The notes under the pieces were generated by a model that was not told the origin of the DNA, did no database searches, and saw nothing but the letters and a program-made list of their open reading frames with translations. Position numbers and translations under genes: made by a program. Below, one piece after another: positions 17,348 through 25,169 of a stretch of DNA of 40,919 bases; position 1 is the first letter of the stretch; each line of letters begins with the position of its first letter. This DNA is from RGIG995 sp045603745. GTDB lineage: Bacteria; Bacillota; Clostridia; Oscillospirales; UBA644. The stretch is taken from the NCBI GenBank assembly GCA_045603745.1, contig JAZUMQ010000036.1:1-40919 (forward strand), in the 5' to 3' direction.

Positions 17348-18366
17348 GCGTTATCCCCTCCGAATCCATAACGACGCGGTTTAATGTACCGGTCGAGTGC
17401 CAAAGTCACTACGTTCATAATCAGAATGGAATAGCAAACCGCTTCGGGATAAGAACCGAAGGTGCGCAACAGAACCGTAAGTCCTCCGCAACCAACGGCA
17501 TAGAGGATCTTGCCGATGCGGGAAAGGGGCGAAGTGGTATAATCGGTTGCCATAAATACGGCACCCAGCATCAACCCGCCGCTGAGCAGTTCGTAGGACA
17601 TATAAGTAAGGTTATCAATTCCGCCCACGGGGAACAGATAAGTTAAGAGCGCGACCGTTCCTACGTAACAGACGGGAATATGCCATTTGATGACCTTACG
17701 GAAAAGCAGATAGACGAAGCCGACCAAAATCAGCAATGCGGAAGTTTCTCCCAGACACCCGGGAATATTTCCCACAAACATATCCCAAAGATCCAAATCC
17801 GGAAGAACTCCCTGTTTCAAACTCTTTAGGGCAGTGGCACCGGTGATGGCGTCCACCGAATCAGAGACCACACCGTCGGTAAACATAGGCTCTCCGAAAA
17901 TAAAGGAGAGTTCACCGTAAGCATCACTGAAGGGCTTAGTAAAGGTTGTCATGATGGTGGGCCAGGAAAACAGAAATGCCCGGGCCGCCAAAGCGGGATT
18001 TAAGAAATTTTTCCCCAAACCGCCAAACAATCCTTTTACTACGACAATGGCAAAGAACGCCCCCAAGGTCACCATCCAATAAGGGGTAGTTACCGGAAGA
18101 GTAAATGCCAACAAGATTCCGGTGACGACAGCGGAAAGGTCGTTGATCGTATTGTTTCGTTTCGTGACCCAATTAAATAAACTTTCAAAGGCGATACAAG
18201 CGGCAACGGAGACCAACGTCAGCGTCAAAGCCCGAAAGCCGAAGAAGATCACGGCTCCGCCCAGAGCAGGAATCAGAGCGAGAATTACGTCCCGCATGAT
18301 GGTCATGGTCGAATCTTTGCTCCGGTAATGAGGAGAAGAATTGACCAGATATTGACGGTTGCTCAT
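17344..18366 (-). CDS. rnfD: Rnf complex membrane subunit RnfD
   Basis: The product is 340 aa from the ATG at 18366, a multi-helix membrane protein of the NqrB/RnfD family. It starts MSNRQYLVNSSPHYRSKDST, the usual N-terminus with SPH. The segment SDAITGATALKSLKQG carries a second FMN threonine (GATA). A longer frame to 18495 is only overlap with rnfC. The chosen ATG has AAGGAG seven bases upstream and overlaps the rnfC stop (ATGA). FMNs of RnfD and RnfG form part of the electron path. Confidence 0.96.
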   Translation of the reverse strand: MSNRQYLVNSSPHYRSKDSTMTIMRDVILALIPALGGAVIFFGFRALTLTLVSVAACIAFESLFNWVTKRNNTINDLSAVVTGILLAFTLPVTTPYWMVTLGAFFAIVVVKGLFGGLGKNFLNPALAARAFLFSWPTIMTTFTKPFSDAYGELSFIFGEPMFTDGVVSDSVDAITGATALKSLKQGVLPDLDLWDMFVGNIPGCLGETSALLILVGFVYLLFRKVIKWHIPVCYVGTVALLTYLFPVGGIDNLTYMSYELLSGGLMLGAVFMATDYTTSPLSRIGKILYAVGCGGLTVLLRTFGSYPEAVCYSILIMNVVTLALDRYIKPRRYGFGGDNA

Positions 18367-19688
18367 TTCTTCGCTCCTTCCCTTGGAATTTGGCTTTTTG
18401 CCATGCGCATGGCTTGAACCAAGTACAATTTTGCGGGGCATACGTAAGCACAACACCCACATTCGATACAATCTTGGACGTTCAGCGCGGCGCATTCGGA
18501 AAAGCGGTCGAGAACAGCGTTTTCATAGATCTTGGTGGGTTGCAGACGCATGGGGCAAACCGAAACACAACGCCCGCAACGAATACAGGTATCAGCCCCG
18601 GGGAAGGATTCTTCTCCCCCGTCGTGGGCAAAGGCCAAGAGCGACGAGGTGTTTTTCACCACGGGAATGTCGAGGGAATGTTGCGCCGTACCCATCATAG
18701 GACCGCCGGTGACGATTTTGTAAGGTTCGGAAGTAAATCCGCCGCAATAACCGAAAAGTTCCCGGTAAGAAGTTCCGATGCGAACCAAGAGGTTTGCGGG
18801 ATTCGTCACGGCAGAACCGCTGACGGTCACGACTCGCTTAATCAAAGGTTGGGCTCGATAAATGGCACGGTAGAGCGATGCACAGGTATCCACGTTAAAG
18901 ACTGCACAACCGATGTCCATAGGCAATTTTCCGGGAGGAACTTCTCGGCCGGTGACGGCGCGAATCAGTTGCTTTTCGCCCCCTTGAGGGTATTTGGTGG
19001 GCAATTCCAAAACGGTAATGCCCGTACCGTCGGCAGTAGCACGCATGGTAGCCAAGGCGTCCGGCTTATTGTCTTCCACACAAATGACAACGTCGTCTAC
19101 CCCGAGACAATGACGGATCAATTCCGCACCGGTTACGATAAACCGTGGGTATTCCACCATTGCCCGATGGTCTGCGGTGATAAAAGGTTCACACTCGCAA
19201 CCGTTGATGATGACAGAAGTAACTTTCCGATCGATTGCCGTACGCAATTTTGCGTGCAAGGGAAATGCCGCACCGCCCATACCGACGATACCGGCTTCCC
19301 GGGCAATGGCAATAATTTGATCGGGAGTCAGGTCGGTCACTTCTCCCCCATAAGGTTCGATTTCAATTTTTTCGTCCGAACCGTCGTTTTCAATGACCAC
19401 CGACAAAACCTTGACGCCGGAAACGTTCCAGCGGGGTTCGATGGCTTTGACAACGCCGGTAATACTGGCGTGAATGGGCGCACAAAGTCCCGTTTCGCAA
19501 TCCCCGATCTTTTGCCCTTCCAACACCCGGTCCCCTACTTTGACCAAGGGTTGACAGGGGGCCCCGATATGCTGAGACAACGGTATGACCACCGTCTCCG
19601 GCTGAGGAAGATTGCTGACGATAACGCTGGCGGCGGTTTTTTCTTTCTGATAATCCGGATGGATTCCGCCGCGGAAGGAAAACGCCAT
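18363..19688 (-). CDS. rnfC: Rnf complex NADH/FMN subunit RnfC
   Basis: The product is 441 aa from ATG 19688. FRGGIHP at the N-terminus, the flavin/NADH-binding GMGGAAFPLHAKL, NGCECEPFITADHRAM and two 4Fe-4S motifs (CIRCGRCVSVCP and CIECGCCAYVCP) identify RnfC, the cytoplasmic site of NAD+ reduction. An upstream in-frame GTG at 19700 overlaps the likely ribosome site GAGAGG, so ATG 19688 (spacing 11) is preferred. It is the first gene of the operon, directly behind a perfect sigma-A promoter. Confidence 0.96.
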   Translation of the reverse strand: MAFSFRGGIHPDYQKEKTAASVIVSNLPQPETVVIPLSQHIGAPCQPLVKVGDRVLEGQKIGDCETGLCAPIHASITGVVKAIEPRWNVSGVKVLSVVIENDGSDEKIEIEPYGGEVTDLTPDQIIAIAREAGIVGMGGAAFPLHAKLRTAIDRKVTSVIINGCECEPFITADHRAMVEYPRFIVTGAELIRHCLGVDDVVICVEDNKPDALATMRATADGTGITVLELPTKYPQGGEKQLIRAVTGREVPPGKLPMDIGCAVFNVDTCASLYRAIYRAQPLIKRVVTVSGSAVTNPANLLVRIGTSYRELFGYCGGFTSEPYKIVTGGPMMGTAQHSLDIPVVKNTSSLLAFAHDGGEESFPGADTCIRCGRCVSVCPMRLQPTKIYENAVLDRFSECAALNVQDCIECGCCAYVCPAKLYLVQAMRMAKSQIPREGAKK

Positions 19689-19714
19689 GCTGATATACAC
19701 CTCTCTTATTCTTC

Positions 19715-19751
19715 AAACCGTCCGAATATTCACCCTCATAGGGGACGGTTT
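19715..19751 (-). promoter_or_regulatory. Hairpin in the rnf leader
   Basis: A 9-bp perfect stem, AAACCGTCC with GGACGGTTT (19715-19723 and 19743-19751), encloses a 19-nt loop that can itself form CCTCATAGG. It lies in the 5' untranslated RNA of rnfC, shortly after the predicted start. No T-run follows, so it is not a terminator. RNA stability or protein binding are possible roles. Confidence 0.5.
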
Positions 19752-19774
19752 ATATGCAAAATTACTACCATAAC

Positions 19775-19803
19775 ATTATATAACAAATCTCGCAGTCTGT
19801 CAA
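19775..19803 (-). promoter_or_regulatory. Perfect sigma-A promoter for the rnf operon
   Basis: On the minus strand TTGACA (19803-19798), exactly 17 nt, and TATAAT (19780-19775) match the consensus at all 12 positions. The start is expected near 19768, about 80 nt before the rnfC ATG. This predicts strong constitutive expression, fitting a main energy-conserving complex. Confidence 0.92.
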
Positions 19804-19815
19804 GGGGGAAATTTC

Positions 19816-19845
19816 GGAAAAACCCCGAGGCGGTTCACCTCGGGG
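19816..19845 (-). terminator. Terminator of yigZ
   Basis: The 8-bp stem CCCCGAGG/CCTCGGGG (minus strand 19845-19838 with 19830-19823) is followed by TTTTTCC. It overlaps the yigZ stop codon and isolates yigZ from the rnf promoter 13 nt further on. Confidence 0.85.
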
Positions 19846-20443
19846 CAATATGACGACCGATTTCGGTAAAAACCACGGAACGTTCTTCCGCCAGGGCTTC
19901 TTGCAATACCCGGACGGCAGGTTCTTCGGCGGTCATGTAAAATATTACGTTGTCGGCAAAGGTTCGATCGGTAATAGAGATTTCCAATTTATCGGCGTGA
20001 TAAGTAACGGTTCCGGTTTTGGAATAGGGAAACGACAGGGTAAAATCAATAAACTCGGCAGTTTCGGTCTTTTCTGCCGCTTCCAAAGCTCCCGCCGCCG
20101 CTTTTGCGTAAGCGCGAACCAATCCGCCGGCACCCAATAAAATTCCGCCAAAATATCGGGTAACAACCACCGTGACGTCTTCAAAACCGTTTTTCTGCAG
20201 GGCGTTCAGCGTAGGGGCTCCTCCAGTTCCGGAAGGTTCTCCGTCGTCACTCATGCGAACGATTCCGCCGTGAATGACATAAGCGAAGACGTGGTGTCGG
20301 GCTTCCGGGTCGGCGGCACGAACTCGGGCAACGGCATCTTTTGCGTCGGCTTCGGTGGGGGTATAAAACACTCTGCCGATGAACCGGGATTTCTTTTCGG
20401 TAAATTCATATTCCGCAAATCCGCGGACGGTGAGATAACCCAT
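19835..20443 (-). CDS. YigZ/IMPACT (UPF0029) family protein
   Basis: The 202-aa product has the IMPACT N-terminal domain: EKKSRFIGRVF, ARHHVFAYVI, DDGEPSGTGG and VTRYFGGILLGAGGLVRAY. The C-terminal 70 residues form the DUF1949 ferredoxin-like domain. The bacterial members are of uncertain role; eukaryotic IMPACT regulates translation through GCN2. The ATG has AGGAG seven bases upstream. It is a single-gene unit with its own terminator, and an extended -10 (TGGTACAAT, minus strand near 20485-20477) is a possible promoter. Confidence 0.9.
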   Translation of the reverse strand: MGYLTVRGFAEYEFTEKKSRFIGRVFYTPTEADAKDAVARVRAADPEARHHVFAYVIHGGIVRMSDDGEPSGTGGAPTLNALQKNGFEDVTVVVTRYFGGILLGAGGLVRAYAKAAAGALEAAEKTETAEFIDFTLSFPYSKTGTVTYHADKLEISITDRTFADNVIFYMTAEEPAVRVLQEALAEERSVVFTEIGRHIAPR

Positions 20444-20546
20444 ACGATCGCTCCTGTTAAAAGATTCTTTTTTATCATTGTACCATATTTTTGAACAAAT
20501 TTCCAGTAGTGATATGCAACTTTATTTTAAATTTCGGTAAAATTTC

Positions 20547-20575
20547 TTGCAATTCTTCTCCGTTTGTGTTATAAT
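20547..20575 (+). promoter_or_regulatory. Sigma-A promoter for dabb-holB-ricT
   Basis: TTGCAA (20547-20552), a 17-nt spacer and TATAAT (20570-20575), with TGT forming an extended -10. The start is expected near 20582, giving a short leader before the GTG at 20609. Confidence 0.8.
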
Positions 20576-20608
20576 AAAGAGAGATTACGTGGGAAAAGGG
20601 GGATTTTC

Positions 20609-20902
20609 GTGTTCCGTCATATCGTTCTGTACCGATTGAAAGATCGTGGCGAAGAAGCAAAGCAAGCGTTAAAGAGTCGTTTTTTGACTCTTCGGGGAAA
20701 CGTTCCGCAGGTAAAAGAGATTGAAGTCGGAACCGATTGTCTTTACAGCGGACGAAGTTACGACGTGGCGCTGATCATCACCTTTGAAAACAAAGAAGAT
20801 CTTGCCGTTTACAAAGCAGATCCCTTTCTCGTCGCCCTTTCGGAATACGTTCATTCGGTCATCGAATCTTCGGCAAGTTGCGATTTCGAGGCAGAACGAT
20901 GA
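20609..20902 (+). CDS. Dabb (stress-responsive A/B barrel) domain protein
   Basis: The 97-aa product begins with GTG at 20609 (FRHIVLYRLKDRG), the standard start of Dabb-domain proteins, with a purine-rich AAGGGGG site. The body has the ferredoxin-like dimeric barrel pattern, including YDVALIITFENKEDLAVYKADP. Functions in bacteria are mostly unknown; the fold is shared with small monooxygenase-like and cyclase proteins. Upstream in-frame ATG 20564 would lie inside the promoter and is rejected. The stop overlaps the holB start (ATGA), so the two are coupled. Confidence 0.85.
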   Translation: MFRHIVLYRLKDRGEEAKQALKSRFLTLRGNVPQVKEIEVGTDCLYSGRSYDVALIITFENKEDLAVYKADPFLVALSEYVHSVIESSASCDFEAER

Positions 20903-21786
20903 ATTTCAACGGATTTTACGGAAACCTTCCGATAAAAACAGCGCTGAACGCCCATTTATTCCACGCGTATCTCATTGAAGGACCGAAAGGATCGGGGAAA
21001 CATACCCTTGCAGACATCATTACCAACTCGCTGGTTTGCGACGGTGAAAATCCCCCCTGCGGGACCTGTCGGCAATGTTATAAATTTCAACAGAAATGTC
21101 ACCCGGATATTATTGACATTCCCTCGGATCTTCCGGTGGACGAATTGCGGCAACTGTTGGCGGGAATCGTACTCTCTCCCAACGATGGGAAGCACAAAGT
21201 CTACCGCATTGACAATGCGGAAAAAATGCACCCGGCGGCACAAAATTTATTGTTGAAAACATTGGAAGAACCGCCGCCTTACGCCGTATTTTTGCTTTTG
21301 TGCACGGCAAAAGAAGGGGTTTTGCAAACGGTTCAATCCCGATGCCAAACATTGACGATGGCACCTCTGCCCGAAGAGGTAATTCGGGAACATTTCATCA
21401 AAACCTTCGGGAAATACGACGAAAAAGCGGAAAGCGCAATATTGTTATCCGCCGGATTTTTAGGAAAAGCGTTAGAACTTTACGAAGTTTCCGACAGCGA
21501 CTATGCAGAAAAAAGCAAAGCACTGATCAAAGCCTTGAAACGGGACGACCCCGTTGCAGTATTTCAAATCTTCACCTTTTCGGATCGCAATGAACTGGTG
21601 GGATTTTACAACGCTTTTTCTCTGCATATCAAACGCCAACTTCGGGAAAGCAAGGGAAAGGAACGGTTATTTTTTTCAGATCTTGCCCGGCTTTGGGACG
21701 AAGCAAGCGAATCCATGCAAACCAACGTAAACGTAAAATTCTGGAATACAAATTTAGCACGGCTTTGCCGTAAAGCAAGAAGATAA
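20899..21786 (+). CDS. holB: DNA polymerase III delta' subunit
   Basis: The 295-aa product is the clamp-loader subunit that helps load the beta clamp. It has the Walker-type loop GPKGSGKHT, a four-cysteine zinc module (CDGENPPCGTCRQC), the NLLLKTLEEPP segment and the SRC motif in VQSRCQTL. The start ATG at 20899 has GAGG seven bases upstream and overlaps the preceding stop; the longer frame to 20878 is not needed. The neighbour ricT follows as in Bacillus (holB-yaaT), which supports the call. Confidence 0.93.
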   Translation: MNFNGFYGNLPIKTALNAHLFHAYLIEGPKGSGKHTLADIITNSLVCDGENPPCGTCRQCYKFQQKCHPDIIDIPSDLPVDELRQLLAGIVLSPNDGKHKVYRIDNAEKMHPAAQNLLLKTLEEPPPYAVFLLLCTAKEGVLQTVQSRCQTLTMAPLPEEVIREHFIKTFGKYDEKAESAILLSAGFLGKALELYEVSDSDYAEKSKALIKALKRDDPVAVFQIFTFSDRNELVGFYNAFSLHIKRQLRESKGKERLFFSDLARLWDEASESMQTNVNVKFWNTNLARLCRKARR

Positions 21787-21810
21787 TTTCAAAGAGAAAG
21801 GATTGTTCCA

Positions 21811-22788
21811 ATGATCGAAATCATAGGAATCCGTTTCCGCAATGCGGGAAAAATTTATTATTTTGCACCCAACGGAATCACCGCGGCTCCCGATCAAAAG
21901 GTCGTTGTACAGACTGTTCGGGGAACCGAAATCGGCACCGTTGTGTTGGGGAACAAAGAAATTGACGAATCCCAAAATATAAAAGACCTCTCCCCTGTTC
22001 TTCGGTTGGCGACGGAAGAAGATCTGAAACGAGATCGAGACAATCGACAAAAAGAGAAAAAGGCCTTTGACATTTGCGCCGCAAAAATTCGGGAACACGG
22101 TCTTGAAATGAAACTGATCAATGTGGAGTATACGTTTGATTGTTCCAAGATCGTATTCTGTTTCACTGCCGAAGGAAGAGTGGATTTCCGGGAATTGGTC
22201 AAAGATCTTGCGGGAGTTTTCAAAACTCGCATTGAACTGCGTCAGATCGGAGTTCGGGATCAGACCAAGTCGATTGCCGGATTGGGACTGTGTGGACGGA
22301 AGGTCTGTTGCGCATCATTTTTGACCGATTTTGATCAGATTACTGTAAAAATGGCGAAAGATCAGGGGTTGTCTTCTTCCCCGCAAAAGATTTCCGGCCC
22401 TTGCGGAAAATTGATCTGTTGCCTTGGCTATGAACAAAAAGCCTATGAAGCGGAATATAAGGAACTGCCTCGCATGGGCGCTTACGTGAAAACTCCCAAC
22501 GGTTGCGGAACGGTATGTGAAGTCAGCGCACTGAAGCAAGGGGTTCGGGTTCGGTTGGAAGACAAGCCCGACGAAGTACCCGCCTTTTATAAAAAGGAAG
22601 AGTTGAGCGAAGCGAATTCGGAAACACCTTTCCCCCACGCACCGGTGCAAAATCCGGGACCGGAGGAAGAAAAGGAAGAAGCAAAGGATTCGGCACAACA
22701 AAAGGCGAAGCGCAAGAAAAAGCACTTCTACAATAAAAATAAGAAGCCTCAACAAAAGAAAGAAACCGGCGGTCAAAACAATCAATAA
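21811..22788 (+). CDS. ricT: PSP1-domain protein RicT (YaaT)
   Basis: The 325-aa product has the PSP1 domain in the N-terminal 230 residues. Paired cysteine motifs CGRKVCCASF and CGKLICCLGY are the ones that help bind iron-sulfur clusters in the B. subtilis Ric (YaaT/YlbF/YmcA) complex, which controls RNase Y and mRNA processing. After about residue 260 there is a low-complexity acidic stretch and then a very lysine-rich tail (KRKKKHFYNKNKKPQQKK), possibly for RNA or ribosome contact. It follows holB by 24 nt. A strong terminator comes 8 nt later. Confidence 0.9.
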   Translation: MIEIIGIRFRNAGKIYYFAPNGITAAPDQKVVVQTVRGTEIGTVVLGNKEIDESQNIKDLSPVLRLATEEDLKRDRDNRQKEKKAFDICAAKIREHGLEMKLINVEYTFDCSKIVFCFTAEGRVDFRELVKDLAGVFKTRIELRQIGVRDQTKSIAGLGLCGRKVCCASFLTDFDQITVKMAKDQGLSSSPQKISGPCGKLICCLGYEQKAYEAEYKELPRMGAYVKTPNGCGTVCEVSALKQGVRVRLEDKPDEVPAFYKKEELSEANSETPFPHAPVQNPGPEEEKEEAKDSAQQKAKRKKKHFYNKNKKPQQKKETGGQNNQ

Positions 22789-22796
22789 AATAATAC

Positions 22797-22840
22797 AAGC
22801 GCTATTGATTCAAACAACGAATCGATAGCGCTTTTGTTTT
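22797..22840 (+). terminator. Terminator after ricT
   Basis: A 15-bp stem (22797-22811 with 22819-22833, one G-U pair) with a 7-nt loop is followed by TTGTTTT. It closes the dabb-holB-ricT unit and separates it from mazF. Confidence 0.92.
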
Positions 22841-23024
22841 ACGAAAAATCAGCGGTCTTCAAAAAAAGATTCACCATTCCGGCGTGTAAAAACTATGATG
22901 GAAGGGACGGTTTTTTTATTTTCCGAAATTTGGGTTGATTAAAAGTCAGCGAATCGGAGGAAAATAATACTGTTCCAGGGACAAGAAAAAGAAAATACAT
23001 GGAAAATCATAGGAGGACAAAGGA

Positions 23025-23405
23025 ATGCCGCTGATTCGTCGAGGAGATATTTATTATGCGGATTTAAGCCCGGTGGTGGGCTCGGAACAGGGCGGAATTC
23101 GTCCGGTTCTCATTGTTCAAAATGACGTAGGAAACAAACATAGTCCCACCGTCATTGCCGCCGCCATTACCAGCCGGATCAACAAAAACCGGTTGCCGAC
23201 CCATATTGAAGTCGATGCCAGAAATTACGGTCTTGCCCGGGATTCCATCATACTGCTGGAACAAATTCGGACATTGGACAAACGCCGTTTGAAAGAACGA
23301 ATGGGACATCTGGATCGAGAGGCAATGGATCGAGTCGATCGCGCCATATCCATCAGTTTCGGCTTGGAAACTTCACCGGTAAGCCGTGAAGAACGAAACG
23401 CTTAA
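23025..23405 (+). CDS. MazF/PemK-family endoribonuclease toxin, no visible antitoxin
   Basis: The 126-aa product has the MazF fold signature: RRGDIYYADLSPVVGSEQGG, RPVLIVQND and AAITSRI. It is close in style to B. subtilis NdoA/EndoA, which cuts mRNA at specific short motifs. The ATG has AGGAGG eight bases upstream. The 184 nt between the ricT terminator and this gene contain no frame long enough for a MazE-type antitoxin, and no antitoxin gene follows. The cognate partner may be elsewhere, or the protein may be regulated otherwise. I see no clear promoter; TTGATT at 22935 has poorly spaced -10 candidates. Confidence 0.9.
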   Translation: MPLIRRGDIYYADLSPVVGSEQGGIRPVLIVQNDVGNKHSPTVIAAAITSRINKNRLPTHIEVDARNYGLARDSIILLEQIRTLDKRRLKERMGHLDREAMDRVDRAISISFGLETSPVSREERNA

Positions 23406-23413
23406 AATAGGAA

Positions 23414-23492
23414 AAAGCACTCGAAAGAGTGCTTTCCCCATATAACAAATGCCGTCGGGGATTCCCGACGGCATTTGTTATGTGTCGTTTTT
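23414..23492 (+). terminator. Double hairpin terminator after mazF
   Basis: The first hairpin is AAAGCACTC-GAAA-GAGTGCTTT (23414-23435). The second is an 18-bp perfect stem with loop GATT (23442-23459 with 23464-23481), followed after six bases by TTTTT. The long stem may also end the oppositely oriented 38-aa gene at 23491. Confidence 0.8.
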
Positions 23493-23607
23493 AGCAGCAA
23501 TGGTCGTTGTCGCAACCGCAACCGTTGTTGTTGCCGTAGATGGCGAAGATAATAACAGCGGCGATGAGGACGGTCCAGAAATAGTAGTTGGTGTTGCAGT
23601 TCATCAT
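23491..23607 (-). CDS. 38-aa Cys-rich single-span peptide
   Basis: This is a small ORF with an excellent ribosome site (AAGGAGG, seven bases before ATG). The product starts MMNCNTNYYFW, has one hydrophobic helix (about 10-24, WTVLIAAVIIFAIY), and ends in NNNGCGCDNDHCC with four cysteines and a histidine that could bind metal or form disulfides. I do not recognise the family. Its size, membrane span and Cys/Asn-rich tail recall small spore-associated peptides. A match to the mother-cell sigma -10 lies 52-60 nt upstream. The spore role is inference. Confidence 0.65.
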   Translation of the reverse strand: MMNCNTNYYFWTVLIAAVIIFAIYGNNNGCGCDNDHCC

Positions 23608-23658
23608 AAGAAAGCCTCCTTGAAATTACAGGGGATTCGGGATCCCTCTGCTCATTGC

Positions 23659-23667
23659 TATCTTATG
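23659..23667 (-). promoter_or_regulatory. Possible sigma-E/sigma-K type -10 for the Cys-rich peptide
   Basis: The minus strand reads CATAAGATA, matching the CATAnnnTA -10 pattern of sporulation mother-cell sigma factors, with AC dinucleotides 15-17 nt upstream. No good sigma-A promoter is visible in the 83-nt gap. The motif is short, so this is suggestive only. Confidence 0.3.
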
Positions 23668-23690
23668 CAAAACACAAACGATGTGTGAAA

Positions 23691-24308
23691 TCAGTCGGCG
23701 GTACGAACCACCGCTAGTCTGCCAACCAGGGCAGAGACCTCTGCTTTCGGGTCAACAATTTCATTACTGACCGCCAAAGGAAAATCATAAGTCAACGTGG
23801 CGTCTGCAAGGGGGTATTTAAATCCTTTCAGAGTAACGCCGGTCACTTGAGGAGTCAAAGCGAGAAGGGAAAAATAAGTAGCGTCGCCGGGAGTATATTC
23901 CTTAATAAAAGGAGCATTTAAAACCTCAATAGACTGTTTCCCATCGCACATGGAAGCCGTAGCCCCGTGGGAGACCAGAAAGTTTAACGTCTGAACGGCA
24001 CCGAGGGTATGATCCAAGCGTCCGCCGATTCCACCGGCGATTAAAAATTCCCGAACCCCACGCTCCAAACCGAGGCGAGCGGCAAACATGGTATCCGTAT
24101 CGTCCTTTTCTGCGGGCAGACGGATAATTTCGGTATTCTCGGGAAGATCTCCCGAATAGGAATCAAAATCTCCCAAAACAATTGACGGAACCACACCGCA
24201 ACGGCGGGCGTATTCCATACCGGAATCGGCACAGACGATTACGTCGTCTTGGCGCAAATCCTCGGGGGGCAAGGCGGATTTCGACCAACAAAAAATAACC
24301 CATCTCAT
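23691..24308 (-). CDS. thiN: Thiamine pyrophosphokinase
   Basis: The product is 205 aa from ATG 24308. It carries the family motifs CADSGMEYA, LGDFDS, KDDTDTMFA and GGIGGRLDHTLGA, which form the thiamine and ATP sites for conversion of thiamine to thiamine diphosphate. The start overlaps the rsgA stop (ATGA) with GGGAGGT six bases upstream; the upstream TTG at 24323 is not needed. It is the last gene of the yicC-thiN cluster. In many relatives rpe lies between rsgA and thiN; here it is absent. Confidence 0.95.
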   Translation of the reverse strand: MRWVIFCWSKSALPPEDLRQDDVIVCADSGMEYARRCGVVPSIVLGDFDSYSGDLPENTEIIRLPAEKDDTDTMFAARLGLERGVREFLIAGGIGGRLDHTLGAVQTLNFLVSHGATASMCDGKQSIEVLNAPFIKEYTPGDATYFSLLALTPQVTGVTLKGFKYPLADATLTYDFPLAVSNEIVDPKAEVSALVGRLAVVRTAD

Positions 24309-25168
24309 TTGATTACCTCCCAAGGGCGCAAAGGACCGATCTCCTCGTACATTCTAAGATAATTTTCGTATCGGGAACGGGAAATCTTTCCTTCCTCCGC
24401 GGCAGTGCGGATAGCACAATTTTTTTCTTTTCCGTGGGCACAATCCCGGAAGAAGCAATCTCCGAGATACGGTTCAAATTCCGGGAAATAATCGGACAAA
24501 AGAGAACGGTCGTAAAGACCGCAGGGAGAAAACTCCAGTTCAGAAAAACCGGGAGTATCTGCTAAAAACCCTCCTTCAAAGGGATACAGTTCCACCGCCC
24601 GGGTGGTATGTTTTCCCCGTTGTAATTTTCGGCTGATTTCTCCGGTCTGGCGGACAAAATCCGGGGCAAGAGCGTTCATCAAGGTGGATTTTCCCACACC
24701 GGACAACCCGGCAAAGGCACAGGTCTGTCCTTTCATAAGTTGCCGAAGAGAATCGACATTTTCCCCGGTTTTGGCGCAGACCGAAAAACAAGGGTAACCG
24801 ATAGAAGAATAAATCTTACGCACTTCCATAGGATCGTCCAGATCGGTTTTATTTAATACCAAAATCGGTTTTACGCCGCAATGTTCGGCGATGACGGTAA
24901 GTTTATCGAGAGTATAAAGATTAGGTAAGGGATCGGTCAATGCGACGACGATAAACAGCTTGTCCACATTTGCCACCGGGGGGCGGGGCAAGACGTTGCG
25001 GCGGGGAAAAATTTTGGTAATGACACCGTCGGAAAATTCCACCCGATCTCCTACGTACAAAATATTGCGATCCCGCTTCAATCCACCTCTGCCACGGCAT
25101 TCATAGATTTGACCGTCCCGATAGACTTCGTAAAGTCCTCCAAGTCCGCGAATTACGATTCCTTCCAT
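24305..25168 (-). CDS. rsgA: Ribosome small-subunit GTPase RsgA
   Basis: The 287-aa product is a circularly permuted GTPase that helps mature the 30S subunit. It has an N-terminal OB-fold, then G4 (LNKTDL), G1 (GLSGVGKST) and G3 (DTPGF) in permuted order. A C-terminal zinc knuckle follows (GDCFFRDCAHGKEKNCAI). The length is typical. It begins one base after the prkC stop (TAATATG), the usual neighbour arrangement. Confidence 0.97.
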   Translation of the reverse strand: MEGIVIRGLGGLYEVYRDGQIYECRGRGGLKRDRNILYVGDRVEFSDGVITKIFPRRNVLPRPPVANVDKLFIVVALTDPLPNLYTLDKLTVIAEHCGVKPILVLNKTDLDDPMEVRKIYSSIGYPCFSVCAKTGENVDSLRQLMKGQTCAFAGLSGVGKSTLMNALAPDFVRQTGEISRKLQRGKHTTRAVELYPFEGGFLADTPGFSELEFSPCGLYDRSLLSDYFPEFEPYLGDCFFRDCAHGKEKNCAIRTAAEEGKISRSRYENYLRMYEEIGPLRPWEVIK

Positions 25169-25169
25169 A

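Noticed and set aside
18390..19853. 487-aa plus-strand open frame across rnfC
   Set aside because: It lies antisense to rnfC, whose Fe-S and flavin motifs are clear; the plus-strand translation has no recognisable domain or ribosome site.
23449..23688. 79-aa plus-strand frame
   Set aside because: It begins inside the mazF terminator stem and is antisense to the 38-aa Cys-rich gene, which has the better ribosome site and protein pattern.
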